A stretch of 64,000 nt of DNA from contig NZ_JOAX01000007.1 of assembly GCF_000720485.1 (NCBI RefSeq), positions 124,001 to 188,000 of the forward strand, written 5' to 3'. The stretch is from Streptomyces ochraceiscleroticus. GTDB taxonomy: Bacteria; Actinomycetota; Actinomycetes; Streptomycetales; Streptomycetaceae. A program made the translations under genes and the position numbers. A model generated the notes under the pieces. The model saw only the letters and a program-made list of their open reading frames with translations, was not told where the DNA came from and ran no database searches. Position 1 is the first letter of the stretch. Each line of letters begins with the position of its first letter. Positions 35,080 to 43,489 of the stretch are shown here, piece by piece.

Positions 35080-36204
35080 ATGGGCGCCTTCGCCAAGAAG
35101 TGCGACTGCAACCAGCCCACCCGCTGCCAGCACCCCTATTTCATCCGGTACCGCGACGCAGGCGGAAGGCAGCGCGAGGAAACCGGCTTCCGCACCCAGG
35201 ACGCCGCCAAGGAACGGCTCCTCGCTCTACACGCGCGTAGGGCCAACACCCCCGCCTCCAAAGCCGAGCTGATCCGACACTACGGGCAGATGCGGTTCGA
35301 GGAGTTCGTCGACGACTACATGGGGCGACAGCGGCGGCTCTCACACGGCACGACGTACGATTACGAGCACCTCGCCCGCAACCACTTGATACCCGAACTG
35401 GGATCACGACGGGTGGAGACCTTCACCCCCATGGTCGTGGAGAAGTTCCTCACGACGATGGAGCGTCTCGGCACACCCGACCCCACCCAGTTCAAGGTGT
35501 ACGTGCTACTGAAGACGCTGCTTCTTGACGCCCACCGTAAGGGCGCGATAGACGAACATCCGCTCCAGGGCGTGGACGCACCACGGTACGAGGCAGAGCG
35601 GGCGGTCGTTCCCACCAAGGAACAGATCATCGGCATCAAATCGGCGGCCGACAACGACCGTTTCTCGATGTTCATCGACATGATGGCCGGCTGCGGTCTG
35701 CGCAACGGCGAAGCTCTCGCTCTGAACGTGAACAACATCGTGGCGAACGATGTCTACCGCGTAACGGAGCAGGTCCACCACCGCTCCAAGAAGCTCGAAA
35801 AGCTCAAGCACAGGAAGCCTGGCGAGTTCCGCGAAGTCCCCTTGCCGGCGAGCGTTCGTGAGGCAATCGAGCGCTTCGTCGAGAGGCACGGCACCACCGA
35901 GGACGGCTACGTACTCCAAGGCACTCGCGCCAAGCACATAAACCACAGCACGATCAGTTACATCTGGTACCGAAAGCTGGCAGGCAAGGACGTGGACATC
36001 CCCGCGGGCATGACGGTATACGGGCACCGGCACTTCTTCGCAGCGAACTGCCTGGCACACAACATCCCCATCACGGACGTTGCCGAATGGATGGGCCACA
36101 AAAACATCGAAGTAACGTTCCGGATCTATCGCCACCTGATGCCGGCCTCGATCGGACGTGCGGCGAAACTCCTCGACAAATACCTCCACGTCCTCACCGC
36201 CTGA
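35080..36204 (+). CDS. int: Tyrosine recombinase/integrase
   Basis: A site-specific integrase of about 374 residues. It has an N-terminal arm-binding region with a small Cys-rich segment (CDCNQPTRCQHPYF), a SAM-like core-binding domain (about 85-165) and a catalytic domain with Arg in GCGLRNGEAL. Box II is YGHRHFF, where the usual first His is Tyr, and the nucleophile Tyr lies in FRIYRHL after WMGHKNIEVT. An in-frame TTG at 35047 with GAGG upstream would add 11 residues. Position next to the broken MHS gene identifies it as the enzyme that inserted the element. Confidence 0.93.
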   Translation: MGAFAKKCDCNQPTRCQHPYFIRYRDAGGRQREETGFRTQDAAKERLLALHARRANTPASKAELIRHYGQMRFEEFVDDYMGRQRRLSHGTTYDYEHLARNHLIPELGSRRVETFTPMVVEKFLTTMERLGTPDPTQFKVYVLLKTLLLDAHRKGAIDEHPLQGVDAPRYEAERAVVPTKEQIIGIKSAADNDRFSMFIDMMAGCGLRNGEALALNVNNIVANDVYRVTEQVHHRSKKLEKLKHRKPGEFREVPLPASVREAIERFVERHGTTEDGYVLQGTRAKHINHSTISYIWYRKLAGKDVDIPAGMTVYGHRHFFAANCLAHNIPITDVAEWMGHKNIEVTFRIYRHLMPASIGRAAKLLDKYLHVLTA

Positions 36205-36327
36205 AAGCCCCCAACCAGCCTGGCCTGGTGCTCTCGCGGGGCCGCTGATGTCATCGCATCGGTGCCCCCCACAAGAGGACCAGGCCCGGCTCCCACTGCA
36301 CACGGTCCCGCCCCGCAGCCGGGGTAC

Positions 36328-36513
36328 TCACTCCAACCGTTGCTGCATGGCCCAAGCCTTCACCTCGGACAGCTTGAACTGAACCTTGGCGTTGCGACCG
36401 CGCCCAAACTTGTAGGGCGCCATCCCCAGCTTCGGCGCCTCTCGGTACACCCATGTCACCGACATGTTCAGGTATTCCGCAGTCTCTTTAACACTCATGA
36501 ACTCAGTGGCCAC
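36328..36513 (-). CDS. xis: Excisionase-like helix-turn-helix protein
   Basis: A 61-residue MerR/AlpA-like DNA-binding protein: FMSVKETAEYLNMSVTWVYR forms the helix-turn-helix, and KVQFKLSEVKAWA is the typical end of actinophage/AICE excisionases. It converges on the integrase gene with about 120 bp between the stops. It probably binds near the attachment site to direct excision. Confidence 0.82.
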   Translation of the reverse strand: MATEFMSVKETAEYLNMSVTWVYREAPKLGMAPYKFGRGRNAKVQFKLSEVKAWAMQQRLE

Positions 36514-36774
36514 TACCAGTCACCCGGCTATCGCTAACAGCCCGCGCTTTACGGGCGGCACGGCACGTTTTCACCCCGAGCGCGATTTGGCGTGACCGGG
36601 TACATGCGATAGCACGAGACAAAGGTGCGCTCCGTAGGTCCTGCTATGCCACCGTGCGGTCGGTTGATCTGCGATCATCCACCTGCCCGGCGAGGCCAAG
36701 GCTGTGCAGGTGGGGTGGGTGATGACGAGCAGGGCGCGGTGGAACCCGTCGCCCTTCAGCCGCCGGCCGAAGAT

Positions 36775-36910
36775 TTTTCCCACGCCGGCCAGCATCGCGA
36801 CCTCCTCGCACCGTAGCTCCTTGACCCGCCGGTTGCAGCCGTATGCGGGCAGTCCGCCTGCTCGGCGGGATGCGGGCGCGACAGGAGGCGAGGAACTCCT
36901 GGTCTCGGCG
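36775..36910 (-). pseudogene. Remnant of an MmyB-like XRE regulator
   Basis: The reverse strand reads EFLASCRARIPP in one frame and then GLPAYGCNRRVKELRCEEVA followed by MLAGVGK in the next. This matches the helix-turn-helix start of MmyB-like regulators (compare GLRREEVAVLAGVS in the intact copy at 32834). The frameshift and loss of everything after the HTH show it is dead. The remainder of 36514-36966 shows nothing else I can support. Confidence 0.6.
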
Positions 36911-36966
36911 CAGTCGTCTATGTCCTCCACGGTAGTCGAGGTGCCTGTAGTGGAGGAGGTTCTGAA

Positions 36967-37534
36967 GTTCTACGAGACCTGAAGAAGGTCCAGGGCTGAC
37001 AGTCGATGGCCGTCGTCCAGGCGGCCCAAGCCTTGCCGACCAGCGCTCTGCCCGATGCGTATGCAAAATAGGAGCCGCTGGCCACCTCACTGCAGAAAGC
37101 TCTCGCCACACTTCTTCAACAACCGGCAGTTCCGGCGAAGACGACACCGACAAGGGTGCTTATGCCGGGGAGGGCGAAAGCAAGGGATGGTCCGTCATTC
37201 GGCCCGAACTCAGAAGGGTCCGCGCCGAAGGACTACCCGTCCTCCAAAGCGCCGAAGCCAATTCGGCGAGCGATCCGATGGGCCGGTGTGGCTGCTCTCG
37301 TCCCATTCAGCCGTGGTACAAGGCCGGCGGCATCGCGCTCTCTCGGACCACGTACAAGCAGGTCAAGGAGGGTAAGGTGGTCGGCCTGGACGGACTGGTG
37401 GCAGGTGACCTGCTCTTCACCGAGTGCTCTGTCCACCGGCCGGAACGCGTCGGCATATACATCGGGCACGGCCTGATCCTGCAAGCCCCGCGCACCGACG
37501 CCATCGTGAACATCTCCCGGCTCGCCGTGTGCTA
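36967..37534 (+). pseudogene. Decayed duplicate of the conjugation peptidoglycan hydrolase (NlpC/P60)
   Basis: From about 36967 the DNA matches the hydrolase gene at 45290-45980 almost base for base in blocks. Two Trp codons have become stops (TGA near 36997 and TAG near 37069). About 60 bp around the catalytic region are missing, with the join at the shared GCGATCCG/GATGGGCCGG sequence. The NlpC catalytic segment MGRCDCSSLM is reduced to MGRCGCSRPI, while the C-terminal part (LSRTTYKQVKEGK to the end) is well kept. It is clearly a pseudogene and evidence of a partial duplication of the element. Confidence 0.88.
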
Positions 37535-37597
37535 ACCGCAACAGGAGACTGCAGCTATTCGGCAGCGGCATGCTCCGTGCGCTGGCAACCTGGCCTG

Positions 37598-39727
37598 ATG
37601 AACTACAAGCAGGCATACAAAGGCCAGAGCGTCATGTGGGGAGCGGTCCTGCCATCCCGGGTCGTCTACCTGATTCAGGAGGGCAGCACTGCCGGCTTCC
37701 GACAGGCAGTACAGGCAGCCAGCTCCCGTTGGGGCGGGGTCAGCGAACTCATCGTCGAAGTGAACCCTCAACTCGGGGTGAGCGATCAGAATCACGTCCT
37801 CGTGAATTTGGCGCAGCTCGAAGCTGCTGTGTCCGTTGACGTCCCTCAGGACATAGCTGCGTCAGCTGCGAGAGCCATGGGGCTACCCTGGGTGGACTTT
37901 CCACAGTTGGAGACCTCCCAAGCCAGCCGATACAGCTACCCGCTTCCAGCGTTCGCTGGTGGCGACACGTTCCTTGTGGCGCAGGAACAAGGACCGCTTT
38001 GGCAGGTGGCCGTTGCCGGTGACACCACCCCAAGCCAGCATCACCGCCCTTCGGTGAGGCGAGCTCTCGACGGTTCCGAGATCGGCCTGATGCAGGACCG
38101 GTGGAGTGCGACATTGCTGGAAGGGAGCTCCTGGCAGTTCCAGGAACATCACACTGCCAGTGTGGAGAACACTTCGGCCGTCATCTGGATCACGGATGAC
38201 GAGGCTCCTCTGGCCGATTGTTTAGAGTTTTGGAACATGCGTGCCCTTCGGCCAAGGCAGCAAGCAACACGTATCCCTCTAGTGTTGCTACCGCACCGCG
38301 ATGTGGAAGCCTGGCACTTGTTCGACGAGCGTGTGCGAAACAACCTGGCCCGTCCCGGAGAACGCAACGTCGATGTGGTACTTCGTAGCAGGAGCGTTGA
38401 GGAAGCAGAACTTCACCGGCTCGCTGAACTGTGGGGTCTACAGCAGCAAACTGAAGACCAGATCATCTTCGGCCTCCCAGCGCCTTGGGAACATGCGCCG
38501 CCCCGCACGCCTCCCTTCACCTACAAGGTCAACCTCGATCCCTCACCGTGGCTAGCTGTCCAGCGGGACTGGGGCTTGCGTCAGGACTTCGATGTTCACG
38601 CGTTCACGGATCGACCGACAGGAGTGCGGTTCCGCTCACCGGTGAGAGTGAACCAAACGGCGGCAGTGCTGGTCCGCCTGGCAGGGGAGGCGCTCGCGGG
38701 CCTTCCCCGGCACGCCTCGGTTGCCGAGCGCATCCACCCTGGGGCCCAGTGGCGCGGTGAGCAACTACAAGTTGGCGTGTTCACCGAGGGGGACATCGTG
38801 CTCGAGTTGAGCATCCCTTCCTTGGAAAATGCCACCGTCCATCTTCTGAACCAATTGACGCAGCGGTGGGAGCTATCGGACAAGGGGCAGATCGGTACCG
38901 CTCTCCTGGCGCAGAACACCGCCCAGGCACTGCTGCTACCGCACCGGTACAACCTGACGATGGAGCTGTTCACCCCCCGGAGCAAGGAACTGCACAAGAG
39001 ATTGAGGCAGGCCGTAGCCGAAGGCGGCGATGACGCCGAGCTGCTGAAGTTGGCACACAATTGGGGCGGGCGGGCCCGACGACGCTACCGAAAGGCCAGC
39101 AACATAGGCATGGCAAACGCTTCCGCCGTCGAGGCTGCAGAGCACCTATGCGCCCTGGGGTGGGTGGAGCGAGGCTTCGAGACTGACTGCCCCCGCTGCG
39201 GCTTCAAGACATTTGTGCCCCTAGCTGCCACCACACCAGATGCCGCATGTCCAGGCTGCGCGTCGCCCTCGCATTACACCTCAAACGAACAAGGACCCGT
39301 CGTCCACTACCGGCTGGACACGTTCATCGACCAAGCAGCCGACCAAGGGGTTCTTCCGCATCTCATGGCTATCGCCCGGCTTGAACAACTCGAACCCCAC
39401 TCTCACCTCATTCCCGGCGCGAATCTTTACCTCGACGGCCATGACCAACGTGAAGCCGACGTCATCGGCACTTACAACGGGCGTCTTCTGGTGGGCGAGG
39501 TCAAAACTAGTCCAGGCGACTTCACCGACGAGCAAATCAGCCATGACACCAGCATCAGCGCCGCCGTCGGCGCCAACATTCACCTTATGGCGTCTGTGCA
39601 CCCCATCAGCGAAAACAGCCGCGCCCTCGCACAACGAGCCTGCCTAGCACATCGGATGGAACTGATCGTGCTCGACAACCTCCGTGCCCTTCAGCCACCA
39701 AACAACATGGACAAGGCAGGAAGGTAG
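37598..39727 (+). CDS. Large protein with zinc ribbon and C-terminal PD-(D/E)XK-like nuclease motif
   Basis: A 709-residue protein I cannot place in a named family. A four-Cys zinc ribbon (CPRCGF, then CPGC) lies at about 530-560. The C-terminal region contains READVIGTYNGRLLVGEVK (about 615-635), which fits the Asp-x(n)-Glu-x-Lys core of restriction-like PD-(D/E)XK nucleases. The N-terminal 500 residues are non-repetitive and without obvious ATPase motifs. The ATG opens MNYKQAYKGQSVMWGAV; the upstream in-frame sequence belongs to the hydrolase pseudogene. Its lower-GC codons compared with neighbours suggest separate acquisition. A defence role (restriction of foreign DNA) is plausible but inferred. 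Confidence 0.7.
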   Translation: MNYKQAYKGQSVMWGAVLPSRVVYLIQEGSTAGFRQAVQAASSRWGGVSELIVEVNPQLGVSDQNHVLVNLAQLEAAVSVDVPQDIAASAARAMGLPWVDFPQLETSQASRYSYPLPAFAGGDTFLVAQEQGPLWQVAVAGDTTPSQHHRPSVRRALDGSEIGLMQDRWSATLLEGSSWQFQEHHTASVENTSAVIWITDDEAPLADCLEFWNMRALRPRQQATRIPLVLLPHRDVEAWHLFDERVRNNLARPGERNVDVVLRSRSVEEAELHRLAELWGLQQQTEDQIIFGLPAPWEHAPPRTPPFTYKVNLDPSPWLAVQRDWGLRQDFDVHAFTDRPTGVRFRSPVRVNQTAAVLVRLAGEALAGLPRHASVAERIHPGAQWRGEQLQVGVFTEGDIVLELSIPSLENATVHLLNQLTQRWELSDKGQIGTALLAQNTAQALLLPHRYNLTMELFTPRSKELHKRLRQAVAEGGDDAELLKLAHNWGGRARRRYRKASNIGMANASAVEAAEHLCALGWVERGFETDCPRCGFKTFVPLAATTPDAACPGCASPSHYTSNEQGPVVHYRLDTFIDQAADQGVLPHLMAIARLEQLEPHSHLIPGANLYLDGHDQREADVIGTYNGRLLVGEVKTSPGDFTDEQISHDTSISAAVGANIHLMASVHPISENSRALAQRACLAHRMELIVLDNLRALQPPNNMDKAGR

Positions 39728-40039
39728 TGTCCCTGCGGATCTTTTCGGTTACAGCCAACACTCACTCGAGCAGGTGAACCGGAGCGAATCACTGGGCGCC
39801 GGGACCTCACCGCGCCTCCGACTCCTACCGCATTCGCATGAGTGTGTAGGGAGCCGGCCCCGCCAATGACGGGCCGCAGGCGACGCTTCGTGTTCCCTAG
39901 GGCGGCCCCTGCGACTAGCATTCTGGAGAGAATGAATTCGCGGTCGGCGACCCCATCCCAGGCGCAAGGCCAAATGTTCTCCCACTGATCCATGATCAAG
40001 TAGCAGAGTACGGCTCGGTCCACAAACATGCAGGTCACA

Positions 40040-40074
40040 GGCTTGGCCTCGCTCAAGGTGAGCGAGGCCAAGCC
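40040..40074. repeat. Perfect 15-bp inverted repeat hairpin
   Basis: GGCTTGGCCTCGCTC and its exact complement GAGCGAGGCCAAGCC flank a 5-base loop. It lies in a gene-poor stretch (39728-40338) between the nuclease gene and a small HTH gene. It could be a terminator for the nuclease transcript, though it is 310 bp downstream, or a protein-binding site. I see no credible gene in this stretch. Confidence 0.7.
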
Positions 40075-40338
40075 CAGCCGTGCTGAGTTCGTGCTGACTT
40101 CCGCTGCCGCCCGTTCCGGCCCGTTCGGGTGCGTTGCGCTGGATCGGTGCTGGCTCAGGTGCACCTGTGCGGAGACGAGACGGGCGGCGAGTCACGATGG
40201 CCGAACAATGACACGGAGCTTGCCCCACGGGTGTCCGCAGGTGGCTACGTGGCCTCAGCTCAGCGAGCCGTTTGGGGCGGCCGCCTTCCATTCGTACATT
40301 GCACTCTGCACACCGCAATCTCACACGAATGAACGACC

Positions 40339-40518
40339 ATGAACGAGCCACTCTGGGACGTCCCCGCCTTGGCCGCCTTCCTCGGGAAGCCGACTTCTTG
40401 GGTCTACGACAACCACACCAAGGAGAAGATCCCCAGTTTCCGGATCGGACAGCATCTCCGATTCGCGCCCGCCGAGGTCCGCCATTGGATGACGAGCAAC
40501 TGTCGGGAGTCGGCGTAG
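40339..40518 (+). CDS. Small excisionase/AlpA-like helix-turn-helix protein
   Basis: A 59-residue MerR-like HTH protein: WDVPALAAFLGKPTSWVYDN forms the DNA-binding unit, and SFRIGQHLRFAPAEVRHWM is the standard wing and closing helix of excisionase-family proteins. It resembles the Xis proteins that accompany Streptomyces integrases, but no integrase is adjacent. It may be a second recombination directionality factor or a remnant of another element. The start ATG follows a weak site. Confidence 0.72.
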   Translation: MNEPLWDVPALAAFLGKPTSWVYDNHTKEKIPSFRIGQHLRFAPAEVRHWMTSNCRESA

Positions 40519-40638
40519 CTCCCTTACCGTCGATCCAAGAAGACGCCACCCACCTACGGCGAGTGGGGTGCGTCGAGCAGCCCACCCGAACGGCCAGCGG
40601 TTATCGGACAGCCGCAGGACCAGGGCGTCAGCAGTTCC

Positions 40639-41100
40639 CTACGGAACCTTCACCGGGACCACAGGTGTCGTGGCGTCGCCGATTTCGACGCTGGTACCCG
40701 GGCTGGTGCAGTGCGTCGAACCCTGGAACTTGCCCGACCAGTCCACCTTCTTTCCGCCCGCCTCAGGTGTATAGAAGGTCGTCTTCGTGCCGTCCGTCTT
40801 GACCGTGCGCGTCTCACTCGACGTGGCGGCCGTCGCCGGGGACCCGCCGGCCGAATAGATCAACTGACCCTTGCAGTGGACCTTGATGGTCGGCTCGCTG
40901 CCGGCGCACTCGACACGGGTCTTGTAGATGACGCTCTTGGCCCCCTTGGACCAGTGCGGCCTGTCGGCCGACGCCTTGCAGACGAACTTGCGCGCGTCAG
41001 CCGCATGGTGACTGTCGGCCACCGCGGGGCTGGCGCTCAGCCCGCTGGCCATGACGAGGCTCGTCGCTGAAACAGCAATCGCCTTGAGCGAGTTACGCAT
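40639..41100 (-). CDS. Secreted protein of unknown function
   Basis: A 153-residue protein with a clear Sec signal peptide (MRNSLKAIAVSATSLVMASG, cleavage probably after PAVA near residue 28). The mature part is small, with Cys residues at VCKAS, VECAG, VHCKG and THCTS that could form two disulphides, and many Thr, Ser and Lys residues. I do not recognise the family. It stands alone on the reverse strand. Plausible roles are a surface or exported accessory protein of the element. Confidence 0.7.
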   Translation of the reverse strand: MRNSLKAIAVSATSLVMASGLSASPAVADSHHAADARKFVCKASADRPHWSKGAKSVIYKTRVECAGSEPTIKVHCKGQLIYSAGGSPATAATSSETRTVKTDGTKTTFYTPEAGGKKVDWSGKFQGSTHCTSPGTSVEIGDATTPVVPVKVP

Positions 41101-41737
41101 GCTTCCCCCTGCTTTGCATAGCGGCGGGCCAGGTCACGGCCCTACCTAGATGTCCGAAACGAAGATTAGCCAGGGGGCGGCAAACGATCAACGGCATTCC
41201 CGTTCCCGGCAAATTTCGAACAACACCCGCCGCCACTGTGCGTAGCGGGGGCACGGGGCCATCGCATCACAGTTCTCCCGAGCGGGGCCCGACATAAGGT
41301 GATCTTAGGGCGCGATTCTGACGCACGGGTTCAATCCATAATGCGCGGTCAACCCCATCGCGCCCCATAGTTGATATTCCGGGATAGCCCGACATGAAGG
41401 TCACGGAAAGTAGGAACAGGCGTGTCCAGCATGTGACATGGCCATCCGGCGCATAAGACGTCGCACTGGTTACAGCGCCGTGGACGCTCAAAACGTCACT
41501 AGGCCACAAGCGACCGGCGCGCCGCATTAGTGAACGCTCAGGCACCGTTTCCAGGTGTAGCCGATCACCTGGGGGCTTGCCCGTGGCGTTAGGTAGTGCG
41601 AGCGCACTTTCGGGGAGTTCGGGTTGGAGCTCGTTCACGCTGCGCTCGGGGAGGAAATGACGGGAGACGCTCCCGGGCCATTGTCGTCACGCCGACGGAC
41701 CGCCTGCCGACAGGGGCCGGGCCGCTACGATCACCCC
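41101..41737. other. Gene-poor interval
   Basis: No convincing gene is visible. A reverse-strand open frame of 123 codons at 41267-41638 lacks a ribosome site and family-like features. The interval is less GC-rich than its surroundings near 41150-41220, which is probably the promoter region of the divergent secreted-protein gene. Confidence 0.5.
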
Positions 41738-41998
41738 ATGCACGTACGAGGAGTGGATCCGCGAGACACCACCTGGGAGCAGGACGCCGCCACCTACCGA
41801 GCGTATTTCTGGGACAGGTCAGCGAACACGTCGGATGACTACGAGGTGACCGGCGCCGACGTCGAGGAGGTCCTGGCCTGGGCGCGCGCCAAGGCGGAGG
41901 AGACGGGCTCGGCCTACACGCTGTACGTGCGCGTCACCGACGAGGGCAAGCCCGGGCTGGTCCGACTCAGCGGGGTGGCGGGCGACCCATTCGCTTGA
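41738..41998 (+). CDS. Small conserved-type hypothetical protein
   Basis: An 86-residue acidic protein. It has a WEQDAATYRAYFWD segment followed by DVEEVLAWARAKAEETGSAY and TLYVRVTDEGKPGLVRLSG, giving an alpha/beta pattern ending in two strands. The ordered composition and Streptomyces codon usage argue for a real gene. No family or function is recognised. It precedes a LexA-like DNA-binding protein gene by about 60 bp. Confidence 0.6.
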   Translation: MHVRGVDPRDTTWEQDAATYRAYFWDRSANTSDDYEVTGADVEEVLAWARAKAEETGSAYTLYVRVTDEGKPGLVRLSGVAGDPFA

Positions 41999-42058
41999 GC
42001 CTACGGACTGTCCGGCAGGTAGCCCTCGCAGTCGCCCTGCTCGCGGCGCATATTGACC

Positions 42059-42421
42059 GTGCCGTCGGCCGGAGGGAGTCCCGGGGCCCGAGCGGAGCTG
42101 CGAAGGCGCGTCCGGGAGGGCACCGCCTGGGCGGGAGGGGAGGGTCGTGAGGGGGACGCCCGGGAGCAGGAGCGGGTCGCTCGTGCGGCGCAAGACTTCG
42201 TGGTCGAGCACGGGGAGGCACCTTCGGTGCGCGAGCTGGCGGGTGTCGTCGGGCTGAGCGCATCGACGGTGGCGTATCACCTGCGGCGATTGCGGGACCG
42301 CGGTGTGAACGTGCGGGGGCGGCGACCGTCCGGGCGGTGCCCTACGGCGGGCGATGAGCACCGTCTCGACCAGCGGGCGCGGTGCGCTGCGCCCCGGATG
42401 CTGCCCTTCGGTCGGGAATAG
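42059..42421 (+). CDS. LexA-like DNA-binding domain protein lacking the protease domain
   Basis: A protein of about 120 residues whose middle contains AAQDFVVEHGEAPSVRELAG and VVGLSASTVAYHLRRLRDRG. This is the winged-helix recognition unit of LexA repressors, but no LexA autoprotease domain follows. Such LexA-N-only proteins are frequent in Streptomyces mobile elements and may compete for SOS boxes or act as simple repressors. The start is uncertain: GTG at 42059 or TTG at 42053. Confidence 0.55.
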   Translation: MPSAGGSPGARAELRRRVREGTAWAGGEGREGDAREQERVARAAQDFVVEHGEAPSVRELAGVVGLSASTVAYHLRRLRDRGVNVRGRRPSGRCPTAGDEHRLDQRARCAAPRMLPFGRE

Positions 42422-42477
42422 ACGCACAGCTGCTGCGATTCTCGCCTGGCAGTGATCACATCAGAGCGGGGAGGAGC

Positions 42478-43404
42478 ATGAGCGACCTCAAGGTTTTCCG
42501 GCTCAGAGGCGGCCGGGCCACGGAGATACCGGGTGCGTCGGTGGCAGTGGAGCGGGAGCTGCAGTCGCTGGTCGAGGCGAATATGGAGGCGATGCTGGGC
42601 ATCCGCTTCCTGGCGACGGAGTATCCGACCGGTCAGCACCGTGGACGGATCGACTCGCTCGGGCTGGATGAGAACTGCAATCCGGTGATCGTGGAGTACA
42701 AGCGCTCGCGGGACCAGAACGTGATCAACCAGGCGCTGTCCTATCTGTACTGGCTGCAGGGTCATACGCACGAGTTCGAGAATCTGGTCAAGGAGAAGCT
42801 GGGCGTCGAGGCGGCAGGGTCGGTGGACTGGAGCAACCCGCGCCTGGTGTGCATCGCGGGAGCGTTCTCGCACCACGACAAGGTCGCCGTGCAGATGATC
42901 GGTCACCGGATCGACCTGCTGACCTACCGGGTCTTCGACGACGTGCTCACGCTGCAAATGGTCGCCTCCGTTGCCGGCCGTGCCGCCACCCAGCGCAGCG
43001 CCGTGGCATCGTCGGCGCGCACGTCGGGAAGCGGGCGGACTGCGGGGGCAAAATCGGTGCAGCAGTACCTCGACGAGGCGCCACAGTCCCTCCGGGATCT
43101 GTATGAGCGGCTGGACGCGGTGCTTCGCGGGTGTGACGGCGTGCGCAAGGAGACGCAGCTGCACTACATCGCCTACCGGCGGATCAAGAACCTGGCCACC
43201 GTGCGCGTCCAGCCACGCAAACACCAGCTGGTGGTGAACCTGCTGCTGGATCCGGACACGGTCGAGCTGGAGGATGGCTTCACCCGCGACCTCCGCGGGA
43301 CGGGCTGCTTGGGCGTACGGAACGGTGTCGAGCTGCGCCTGGGTTCCTACAACGACCTGCACCGGGCCGCCGATCTCCTGCAGCGCAGCGTCGCGGCAGC
43401 CTGA
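42478..43404 (+). CDS. PD-(D/E)XK (NucS/RecB-like) nuclease with DUF5655-type C-terminal domain
   Basis: A 308-residue two-domain protein. The N-terminal part has HRGRIDSLGLDENCNPVIVE followed by YKRSRD (about 57-80), an Asp-x(n)-Glu-x-Lys nuclease core, then NQALSYLYWL as in the endonuclease/predicted-transport-protein family. The C-terminal part (about 200-308, with KKETQLHYIAYRR-like KETQLHYIAYRRIKNLATVR) is the DUF5655 fold. GGGGAGGAG precedes the ATG. A strong terminator follows. Such proteins are found in mobile elements; repair or restriction roles are suspected only. Confidence 0.82.
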   Translation: MSDLKVFRLRGGRATEIPGASVAVERELQSLVEANMEAMLGIRFLATEYPTGQHRGRIDSLGLDENCNPVIVEYKRSRDQNVINQALSYLYWLQGHTHEFENLVKEKLGVEAAGSVDWSNPRLVCIAGAFSHHDKVAVQMIGHRIDLLTYRVFDDVLTLQMVASVAGRAATQRSAVASSARTSGSGRTAGAKSVQQYLDEAPQSLRDLYERLDAVLRGCDGVRKETQLHYIAYRRIKNLATVRVQPRKHQLVVNLLLDPDTVELEDGFTRDLRGTGCLGVRNGVELRLGSYNDLHRAADLLQRSVAAA

Positions 43405-43420
43405 GCTGCACAACCTTTCA

Positions 43421-43457
43421 GGGCGGTGCCTCCCCTCGGAGAGGCACCGCCCTTTTT
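43421..43457. terminator. Bidirectional intrinsic terminator
   Basis: GGGCGGTGCCTC and GAGGCACCGCCC form a perfect 12-bp stem around CCCTCGGA, followed by TTTTT. It ends the DUF5655 nuclease gene and lies 33 bp before the stop of the convergent methyltransferase gene. Confidence 0.93.
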
Positions 43458-43489
43458 CTGCGTACGAGGCTCTGTGCCGGATCTCGCGC

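Noticed and set aside
41310..41360. GGTTCAATCC resembling a tRNA T-loop
   Set aside because: No matching 5-bp stem, acceptor or anticodon arm could be formed around it, so no tRNA is called.
41267..41638. Reverse 123-codon frame between the secreted-protein gene and the small hypothetical gene
   Set aside because: No ribosome site, no ordered composition and no recognisable family.
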